From: Prunus persica
Taxonomy: Eukaryota > Streptophyta > Magnoliopsida > Rosales > Rosaceae
Length of the DNA stretch: 64,000 nt
Assembly: GCF_000346465.2 (NCBI RefSeq)
Contig: NC_034016.1
Location: forward strand, 11,279,805 to 11,343,804
Direction of reading: 5' to 3'
The position numbers and the translations under genes are program-made. Within the stretch, counting starts at the first letter, position 1. Every line of letters begins with the position of its first letter. Positions 56,416 to 64,000 of this stretch are shown here, piece by piece. Under the pieces are notes generated by a model. That model did not search any database, had not been told where the DNA came from, and worked only from the letters and a program-made list of their open reading frames with translations.

Positions 56416-56930
56416 TGTTGATGCTCAAAATGGCCCGGCCAATATTGAGTCCAACTTAGTGATTAGATGTGCTGAGTCTTCAGCAGAGAAGAGGGCTGAG
56501 GCCCTTGGTGAAATGGGTTGGTGAGAGACCTGTAGAAGGTAAAAAGAGGAGAAGCGATCGTCAAGCTTCGGACACCGGTGTGGTGCCGGCCGAAGGCTCT
56601 CCGATGCCTAAGTCAGTTACGAGTAGTAATTCTGGCAGAGTAACAGTAAAAGTGGGAGAGTAGTTCCTCTTTTACCTGGGTACTGTTCCCTATTTATAGG
56701 GAAGTGAAAGTGGGAGCTTTGCACAAATTTCCAATGTGGGACTTTGTGCAAGCCGTTGTGGTGGCGACACGTGTCCCGGAGATTAGGTTTGGCAGCTGAG
56801 AGCTTCGGCAGGTGTCTGGCACCTCGGAAGTATGTCTTCCTTCGGCATGGGAGAAGGCGTGGCTGCCTTGGTGCTAGTCGCTTTGATGCTGGGTCTGCTC
56901 GGTTCATTATGGTGTAAACAGTAGTCCCCC
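56416..56930 (-). repeat. 3' LTR of the Tat-type element (515 bp)
   Basis: Plus-strand ends TGTTGATGC and GTGTAAACA (inverted TGTT/AACA). A minus-strand TATAAATAG box lies near 56692-56700. The stretch around gtgtggtgccggccgaaggc (about 56578) resembles the LTR at 20161, indicating related families. Confidence 0.8.
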
Positions 56931-56946
56931 AAGTTCGCGGTCGAGA
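56931..56946 (-). other. Polypurine tract of the Tat-type element
   Basis: The minus strand reads aacttgggggactac right before the LTR start TGTTTACACC, the expected plus-strand primer. A second acttgggggactaggg occurs near 57030-57045, perhaps a duplicate. Confidence 0.6.
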
Positions 56947-57189
56947 AGTAACTTCTGGGTTGGGAACTTGTGAGTTTTTGTAATTGTAACCGAGCATTCC
57001 AGCTTCATTGGGAGCCGCAGGGCACTCCCTAGTCCCCCAAGTTGGCAAGCTAGGAGTTGCGTCAACACATGGTAGCTGGGTACCTGGGTACTTGGGCATG
57101 TTGCAGATAGGATGGGAGCTGGGTCCCTAGGGGAGCAAGGCCTTCGAAGGAGCCGGGTCCTTTGAAAATTTTGGAGAGAAACGGATTCT

Positions 57190-57234
57190 TCCACAATGTG
57201 TCCATGGCCCTTGCCGTTCGGCAAGGGTCTAGCT

Positions 57235-57273
<39 letters not shown>

Positions 57274-57455
57274 AAATGGCCGGGCCATCTGGAAATTTTG
57301 GACTTCCCCACAAATGCTCCATGGCCCTTGCCGTTCGGCAAGGGTCTAGCTCCCTTTTTTTTTTTTTTTTTTTTTTTTGAATGGCCGGGCCATTTGGAAA
57401 TTTTGGCCCTCTCCGCAAAAATTTCATGGCCCTTGCCGTTCGGCAAGGGTCTAGC
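57190..57455. repeat. Tandem block with hairpin and poly-T tracts
   Basis: Three tandem units: catggcccttgccgttcggc hairpin, tctagctccc, a T run, then atggccgggccatytggaaa. The T runs are about 35 (57238-57272) and 24 bases (57355-57378); the third unit lacks one. aatggccgggccat is itself a near-palindrome. Confidence 0.8.
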
Positions 57456-58585
57456 CACAATTGTTTTTGTGTTGTTGGATGGCTTGGGAGCTAGGCCATT
57501 TTGGATTGGGTCTTCGGCAAGGGGCTGGGATTGGGCTCAAAGTGGGCTTCGGCATGTACTTGAGGCCAGCCAAGGGTAAGGGCTCAAAGTAGTAGCTGGG
57601 CTTTGGCAAGTGTAAGGGCTAGGGTTTGGAATTGTGAGGAGTAAAAATATCATCTAGTTGCTCTTGCCGTTCGGCAGGTTTGAGTGAGGTATAAAGTTGA
57701 GCAAGGTTTGAGTGAGTAGTCATGCAAGGGGAAGTCTCCTTCGGCAGGTAGTTGCGAGCAAGGGTGAGGCCAAGTTTTGGAGTAGAAAGATCTTGGAGTT
57801 TGCTAGGTCTTGCCGTTCGGCAAGTTGGGTGGGAGGGATTTTGCTACGGGCACACGGGTGTGGCTAGACCTTGCCGTTCGGCCAGTTGATTGGGAGTTGT
57901 TTCGGCAAGGCGGCAGCAAGGCTGTGCAGCTGTTTCGGCAAGACAGCAGCACGGGATTAGAGCCTTCGGCAAGGCAGCAGCTAGGCTGTGCAGCGGGGAG
58001 GTGCTTCGGCAGCAGGTGGCTGGCAGGGTTTCGGCGCGGTTGTGGCAGGCTGCTGCTGTCCGAGTGGGTGAAATTGCAGCCGACTGATCTTGCCGTTCGG
58101 CAAGTTACTTGGCCTCGGCTGGCAGGTGTCTCTGGGCAGGTTCAGCAGCTTCGGCAATACTGTTCTGGGCAGGTTCTGCAGGTTCAGCAGGTGCAGCAGC
58201 TTCGGCAAGAGGACCTTGGCGGTGCAGCTGTGCTTCGGCAGGGCTTGGTGTTTCGGCAAAGGGGCAGCCGAGATCAAGTTGAAGTTGCAACAGCTCTTGC
58301 CGTTCGGTAGGGGCCTTGGCGCCGTTGGGCCGTTGTGAGCTTGGATCGAAAAATAGCTGGGTGTGTAGAGTATTGTGGCCGAAAAGGTGAGTCTCCCATT
58401 TGTTTTTTTCCGGGCCTTGCCGTTCGGCAAGCCCATCTATAATATGTGGTAGTAACGGCTTGGGTGTCTTGATCGATTTAGGCTTAGCCTTGTAGTAGGA
58501 TTGGGCCTATGAGGTAGGCTAGCAAACTTGGAATTTTGAGGGCTCCATTTTGTGTTTGCACGGGCCTTGCCGTTCGGCAAGGCCC
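57208..58585. repeat. Family of about 10 CTTGCCGTTCGGCAAG hairpins
   Basis: CTTGCCG-TT-CGGCAAG is a hairpin with a TT loop. Copies: 57208-57227, 57325-57344 and 57430-57449 (each with 9-bp stems), 57663, 57809-57824, 57870, 58089-58104, 58296, 58412-58434, and 58562-58585 (an 11-bp stem). Three copies have one damaged arm. Between them the half-motif cttcggca(ag) recurs many times. Reading frames across it are artefacts. Confidence 0.88.
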
Positions 58586-58599
58586 CTAAATTTCTCACA

Positions 58600-59127
58600 A
58601 TTGTTTATGTTTCTTGCTTGTATATTTGAAAATTGAATTTCAAATTGTGTGTAGGTACAAGGGATTTAGGAGGGAATATGAAAGGGTGCTAGGGTTTGCT
58701 CGTGAAACGAGGCGTGGTACCCTTAGTTGGCTATTTAATAGGAACTTGGGTGGTGAAGGCATCACACTTGGCTTGAGTTGAGAAAATTGTGAGAATTTGA
58801 GGAGGAGGAGAAGAGATTTCCGGCGAAGGTTTTGTGGTGGTGCTTGTGGCGGAGGTGATTTCCGGCGACTTGTACGTGGTGGTACGAACAAGGTTAGACC
58901 TTATTTCGCTAGAACTTTTGAATTGAAATGTCTTGTTTTGCATGAACATGTTGAAGGTTAGGAAGAACACATTGAATATGAGCATGAACATGATGAACAT
59001 GTTGAACATATGTATGAACATGTAGAATTCTTGCCTGGCATGAAGATTTGGCAAATTTTTGTTGTTGTGGTTCGATCCTCTCTGCATGTGCATTTAGTTC
59101 CTTTTTCTTGTTTTTCCATATTTGTAG
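58600..59127 (+). promoter_or_regulatory. Promoter and leader of the antisense gene
   Basis: TATTTAATA at 58732-58740 is the best TATA candidate. A leader follows (aggaggaggagaagagattt), then a probable leader intron: donor after acgaacaag near 58891 (gttagacc), acceptor catatttgtag directly before the ATG at 59128. Confidence 0.5.
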
Positions 59128-61365
59128 ATGTCTGAAAGTTCTGATAGGGAAAGTCTTGACCCCCCTGCCTTCGGCGGGGATGATACTGAGAGTCAAGAGC
59201 CGAGTCAATATATATGTTCTGAAGAGGAAAGTTCAGAGACAGAGGGTATGGTGGAAGGAACCATAGAAAGTAGGATGATAGGGCCTGGGGGTGAGAGGGC
59301 TGAGCCATCGGGAGACTCTGGGTCGGCTGCATATAGGGAGATGCAGAGAAATTATATAGAGTTAGAGGCTATAGCAAATCGGGTTCTAGCCTTGCCTCAG
59401 ACGCAAGAAGTGGGTTCGAGCAACCAGGCATCACCATCAGGGTCTGTGGGTATAGCAGTGGCTTCGGTGTCAGAGGGATTAGACATCCGGGTTGGTGTCC
59501 CGTTGCCGAGGCGAAATACACTTACAGAAGCGAAATTGGCCCAGCTACGAACAGATTTTTGTGTGCCAGCCTATATGGGCTTGAGGTTACCCACGGAGGC
59601 TGATGTAGTCAGATATCCCTCGGATGGCTCCGTGATGATTTTTACAGATATGTATCGGCATGGTTTCAGACTACCGTTTCATCCGTGGGTTCAGATGATG
59701 TTGGCCAAGTTGGGGTATGCACCGGGGCAGTATAATCCCAACTTTTGGATTCTTCTTCATGGGGTGTATATCGCCTGGTGGTTGGCTGGGTTAGGGGAGC
59801 CAACGTTTGAGCAGTTCATGTACCTGTACTCCATTTCGAAGCAACAGGGGAATTTTGGCTGGGTACAGGCCAATTGCCGAAAGGCGAAGGAGAGGGGCTA
59901 TTTTATTGGACACAAGCCCACAACGCAAAAGTCCTGGAGGAACAGGTGGTGCTTGGCCTATGGGGACTGGGAATGTCCTCCAGGGAAGAGCGTTGTCCAG
60001 CACATTCCTACCCACTTCCAGTCTATAGGTCCTTGCCCCATCCCTTAAGATTGTCCAATGCCTGATTGTGTTGTTTTGGCTCCTATTTTTGGTTCTGTAC
60101 TTCCTCTGTGCCAGTGTAAATGGCTAAGTAGTTTTTAACTCTTGATGCAGGTTCAGTGAAGTGGGGCCCTATCTCCAAGGAGCAAGAAGACGAAGTTGAG
60201 TGGGTGAGGGCGCAGCTATCAGAGACTGAGCGTGAGTGCGGGAACCTAGTCACGCAGAAGAATTTGTTTGAGTCCGGACTGCTGCAAGGAAGTAAGTACC
60301 TGGGTTATCTTTTTGTTGTGTGCTGAGCCTTTGTAAGTTTGAGTAATAGAATTGCTTTGTTTGTTTTGACAGTGGCTGGCATCATAAGGGGGAGCACGAA
60401 GGTGGCCGTAGACATTGATGAGGCCGAGATGCAGAAGCGGCTGAGGGAGTCTCGGGCCAAGAAAGCTGAGAAAAGTGCTGGGAAACGACCCAGGGATAAA
60501 GTTCAACGCTCGGGTCGCGGATGTGCTGGGGAAGAGGAAGGCTTTGGAGGAGGCTCATCAGCATGTGATGGGGTCAGGGCCGAGGCTTCCGCCCTTTGAT
60601 CTGCAGGCACCGCCGAAGCTACCCTTCGGCATGGAGGACGTGTTCGCTGAAGGGGTAGAGAAGGTAGACTTCGGCAGGCTACGCCAGCAGAAGAAGGAGG
60701 TCAACCTGGCTATGCACCGGCAGGAGGTGCCCTTAGTGAACGTCTTCCTGGAAGGCGTGAAGAGCGACCCTGAGGCTCTGGCGAGGACTCCAGCTTCTTC
60801 CTTCATCAACCGGGCCCAAAAGACGATCCTCACCTCTGCCTATGTAAGTGTTTAGGCCCTTTTTGAATGTATTTGTGTTGGATTATTTTTGTGTGGATTG
60901 ACTAACATGGTTTTGGTTTTGCAGGCCTTTGGCGAGATGTACGTCAGCATGGCCAAGGCTGACAAGGAGATCCAGAGGCTGAATAGGCGGGATGAGCTAG
61001 CCAAGAGCAAAATGGCAGAGGCGCAGGAGGCCATCCGAGAGAAGAACACCTTGCTGGTTCAGAAGGCGGCCCTGGCCAAGGAGGTGGAGGAGCTGAAGAG
61101 ATCTAAGGCCGAGGAGGTGGCTGCTGCCCGAGCCGAGGCGATTGAGTCCTTTCGATCCTCAGAGGAGCTGAAGAGCTATATCATGGACCGACTGGTTGAT
61201 GAGCAGCTTCGCTGGGAAGATAGGTTGGTTAGGTTCAACCCCTCACTGGAGATTAACTTTGACACCAGTGGCGAGCCTCCTGCACAGACCCCTCCTGCTG
61301 ATGCTAGCGCCCCGACACCAGAGGCTGAGCCAGCCACTGAGGATGCTCCGTCGACCGAGTCCTGA
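59128..61365 (+). pseudogene. Spliced antisense gene of the Tat element (gypsy-type 'transposase' PF04195-like)
   Basis: Four coding exons fit splice signals and phase: 59128-60028, 60151-60291, 60373-60843, 60925-61365. Exon 1 has an acidic start MSESSDRESLDPPAFGG and the conserved block LPFHPWVQMMLAKLGYAPGQ, NPNFWILLHGVYIAWWLAGL, matching the 'putative gypsy type transposon' family. Exon 2 gives SVKWGPISKEQEDEVEWVRA. Exon 3 has KRPRD, then a 1-nt insertion near 60497-60500, then RVADVLGKRKALEEAHQHV. Exon 4 is a coiled coil (RLNRRDELAKSKMAEAQEAI) ending in a Pro/Ala/Glu tail and TGA. The biochemical role is unknown. It points toward the end of pol (stop 61688), about 320 bp away. Confidence 0.75.
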
Positions 61366-61687
61366 AGGCGTTGCCTTCGTGATGTGTTATAGCTATTTTG
61401 TATTTTAGTGATTGTGTTGGAACACTTGTTTGTTTATTTTGGTTATGTATGAACATTTGTCCTTGCCTGGAGCAAGGCTGTTTTTATTTATGATATGAAC
61501 TTAGCTTGATATCAATTGTGGTAAGAATGATAACAATGTGAGTTCATGAGAATGGGCCTGAGTCAGGCATTTCATTGAAATAGATGCCGAAAGGCAGAAG
61601 GTACAAGTGGTCTAGGGTCTAGATACCTTACGTCTAACTTACAGTAAATAATCAAGACCAAAGTATTGTCCTAGGGTCTAGATATGT
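61366..61687. other. Gap between the antisense gene and pol stop
   Basis: T-rich 3' untranslated DNA for both convergent genes. A 12-base string (aagtattgtcct..gggtctagata) is partly doubled near 61610 and 61665. No gene. Confidence 0.5.
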
Positions 61688-63420
61688 TTACTTGTAATAG
61701 TACTTGAGGTGGTCAGCATTCCACGGGTGAGGCAGCGTCTTGCCTGTGGAATCACGAAGCTGATAAGTGCCGGGGCGGCAGATTTTTATAATCTCGTAAG
61801 GACCTTCCCATGTAGGGCCGAGGGTACCTTCGTTGGGATTTTTGGTAGCCAAGGAAACCTTGCGCATGACCCAGTCCCCCATTTTGAAAGCACGGGGCTT
61901 GACTCGGGAGTCATAGTATTTGGCGATGCGTTGCTTGTACGCGGCATTGCGCATGCTCGATTGGTCCCGGAGTTTGTCAATGAAGTCGAGGTTGAGGGCC
62001 AACTGCTCGTCATTGGCCGTGGCATCGTAAGTGGAGGTTCGGTATGTGGGCTGGCCAATCTCTACCGGAGCCACGACCTCGGTTCCAAATGATAGGGAGA
62101 ACGGCGTTTCACCCGTGGATGTGCGGAAGGTGGTGCGGTAGGACCAGAGTACTTCTGGGAGTAGTTCTGGCCAGCAGCCCTTGGCTTTGTCAAGTTTTGT
62201 CTTGAGGGTCTTCTTGATAATTTTGTTCACGGCTTCGATCTGGCCATTGGACTGAGGATGGGCTGGGGAGGCGAAACACAGACGAATCTTGAGGTTGGAA
62301 CAAAATTGTTTGAATTTGGCGTTGTCAAATTGCCGGCCATTGTCGGTGACGATGGAGTTGGGGATGCCGAAGCGACATACAATGTTTTGCCACACAAAGG
62401 ATTCGATGCGAGCCGCAGTGATGGTGGCCAAGGCCTCGGCCTCAGCCCACTTGGTGAAGTAGTCTACGGCCACAACAGCATACTTGACTTGGCCCTTGCC
62501 CTCTGGCATCGGTCCGATGAGATCCAGTCCCCATTGGGCAAATGGCCAAGGACTGACCATGGCCGTCAGTGGTTCTGCCGGGAGTTGTGGAATGTTGGCG
62601 AATCTCTGACATTTGTCGCATTTTTGGGTGAAGGCCTGGGCGTCAGTGTGGAGTGAAGGCCAGAAGTATCCTTGGCGGATTGCCTTATGAGCTAACGAGC
62701 GTGCGCCCGAGTGGTTGCCGCAGATGCCTTCATGGATTTCTCGGAGGACATAGTGACCCTCCTCTGGAGTCACGCATCGGAGGTAAGGAAGGCTGAAACC
62801 CCGCTTGTATAAGGAGCCGTTAATGATCAGGTAACGGGCAGAGCGATGGCGAACGCGTCGTGCTTCTGCCGGATTAGCCGGTAGTGTTTGGTTTTGTAAG
62901 AATTGGAGGATGGGGTCCATCCATGTAGGGCTGTGATCAATAGTGCAGATGAGTGGGGCTTGTGTGCTGGGCTGGGCCAAAAACTCGATGTGGATGTGGC
63001 GGCCCAGTCCTTGCTCCAAGGCTGATGCCAACCTGGCTAGTGCATCCGCATGGCTATTCTCGGAGCGCGGCACCTGCCTGATAGAGTGGGCTTGGAAGTT
63101 TGCCAGCAAGTGCCGAGCGTGCTGGAGGTAGGCCGTCATAGAGGCATCCTTAGCCGTGAAGTCCTGGTTGACCTGGTGGACCACAAGTTGTGAATCGCTG
63201 AATATCTGAATTTGCCTGGCGTCCATCTCTTTGGCTAATCGAAGACCAGCTAAGAGTGCTTCATATTCGGCCTCATTGTTGGAGGCTTGGAATTTGAAGC
63301 GAAGGGCGTACTCGAGGGCAACCTTGTCTGGGGAGATGAGAACGAGGCCGGCCCCACAGCCCTGGGCATTAGAAGAGCCGTCTACGAATAAGGTCCACAG
63401 GGGCTGGGTTAGGTCGAGAT
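61688..63420 (-). pseudogene. Gypsy pol: aRH-type second RNase H and integrase
   Basis: From a frameshift near 63420 the minus strand reads LWTLFVDGSSNAQGCGAGLV and ASNNEAEYEALLAGLRLAKE, the archaeal-like RNase H of Tat elements, then IFSDSQLVVHQVNQ and HADALARLAS. Integrase: zinc domain HEGICGNHSGARSLAHK and CDKCQRF; core D in WGLDLIGP, D in IVTDNGRQFDN, E in SNGQIEAVNK; then the GPTWEGPYEI/C-terminal region ending HPWNADHLKYYYK. The domain block itself is uninterrupted for 512 codons (61688-63226 from the first Met). Integrase inserts the cDNA into the host genome. It lies downstream of a frameshift, so it is not translated as part of the polyprotein in this copy. Confidence 0.88.
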
Positions 63421-64000
63421 TGCCTTCGGTGGGGTTTGGTCCTGGCTGGGAGGGGGGTTGGGTTCGGTTATGAGCTGGGTAGCTGCGGAAGCTTGGGGAT
63501 CCGTGAATTCGGATAGGAAGTCAGCAACGGCCTGGCCCCTCATAGCCGGGCGGGGTTTGTAGTGAATATCAAACTCGCCCAGTTCAATGGCCCATTTGAC
63601 CAGCCTCCCAGAGGTTTCTGGGTTCTGCAACACCTGTCGGAGCGGTTGGTTGGTTAAGACATGGATGGTGTGAGCTTGGAAATATGGTCGGAGGCGTCTT
63701 GCCGAGACGACCAGGGCGAATGCCAATTTTTCGATGTCCGGGTAACGAACTTCGGCATCTTGCAATGCTTTACTAACATAATGCACTGGGTGCTCCGCGT
63801 GATCTTTTGATCGGATGAGCACAGAGCTAACAGCCGAAGCTGAGATGGAGAGATAAATCACGAGGATGTCTCCGTGCTCAGGGGTTGACAATAAAGGGGC
63901 CCGGCCCATATACTCTTTGAGCTCGCTGAAAGCCGTGTCGCATTCAGCAGTCCAGGTGATGTTTCTTTTGGTGCCTTTAAGGGCCTTGATTGTCTGGTCA
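63409..64000 (-). pseudogene. Gypsy pol: RT connection and first RNase H (continues beyond window)
   Basis: Open to the window end. The minus strand reads ITWTAECDTAFSELKEYMGR (the end of RT), then APLLSTPEHGDILVIYLSIS and VHYVSKALQDAEVRYPDIEK, WAIELGEFDIHYKPRPAMRG and QAVADFLSEF, as in Ty3/Gypsy RT-RNase H. It stops at 63409 in a Pro-rich linker; the aRH domain follows in another frame, so one indel separates them near 63420-63450. The RT catalytic YxDD lies outside the window. Confidence 0.85.

Larger units (their letters stand above)
56416..64000 (-). mobile_element. Tat-type Ty3/Gypsy retrotransposon with antisense gene (partial, runs off window)
   Basis: Minus strand order from the window end: RT tail and RNase H, a second RNase H (aRH), integrase, stop at 61688, an antisense gene (59128-61365, plus strand), a hairpin-repeat region, a polypurine tract and the 3' LTR (56930-56416). 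A second RNase H and an extra ORF between integrase and 3' LTR are known traits of the Tat lineage. GAGTC at 56411-56415 is the expected left copy of the target duplication; the right copy is outside. Pol has one frameshift near 63420, the antisense gene one near 60500. Confidence 0.9.

Noticed and set aside
57162..58436. Several overlapping open frames on both strands (up to 183 codons)
   Set aside because: They are produced by the hairpin repeats and poly-T tracts; no family motif, low-complexity K/F/L runs.

Overview
This window is nuclear DNA from a flowering plant, a eudicot and probably a member of the Rosaceae (inference from SAUR and transposon sequence style; genus not determinable here). 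It is AT-rich and intron-bearing, has plant TATA boxes, and is dominated by Copia, Gypsy (Tat-type) and CACTA transposons.

The host backbone is a SAUR (small auxin up RNA) cluster at both ends of the window. Five copies look intact (3991-4263 +, 37964-38245 +, 39260-39541 -, 40443-40718 +, 42117-42398 -) and one is cut by the window start (3-116 +). At least six are broken: 2670-2856 (-), 5935-11370 (+, split by a Copia element), 36567-36802 (-), 54123-54358 (-), 55084-55354 (+) and 56377-56415 (-, cut by a Gypsy element). The paralogues share a promoter module with a CACATG box and a TATA box about 100-130 bp before the ATG. A 3-kb block carrying a Copia LTR and two SAURs occurs twice (about 36.1-39.3 kb and 53.6-56.4 kb), so part of the cluster grew by segmental duplication. 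The other host-type gene is a CC-NB-LRR (NLR) resistance gene with frameshifts and a truncated LRR (48615-51431 +).

The rest is mobile or decayed. 6089-11246 is a young Copia element with 252-bp LTRs and a CTCTT target duplication, inserted in a SAUR coding sequence. 12.0-22.1 kb holds two copies of a decayed polygalacturonase 3' end, a nucleobase-ascorbate transporter exon, two tandem arrays, MITEs, and a gag-only Tat-like Gypsy relic with a 1.58-kb solo LTR nested in its gag. 22081-33744 is a complete-ended CACTA element (TSD GTA). It carries a degenerate transposase_24/Ulp1-like gene, a DUF4216 scrap, and captured host sequence including part of proteasome subunit RPN6. 43.5-48.6 kb holds an LTR fragment and two minisatellites. 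52273-54117 is a pol-less Copia derivative. 56416 to the window end is a Tat-type Gypsy element on the minus strand, with a spliced antisense gene between integrase and 3' LTR and a family of perfect hairpin repeats.

Functionally, only the SAURs are likely to make working host proteins. SAURs are known to promote acid growth by inhibiting PP2C.D phosphatases at the plasma membrane. The transposon genes mostly carry stops or frameshifts.
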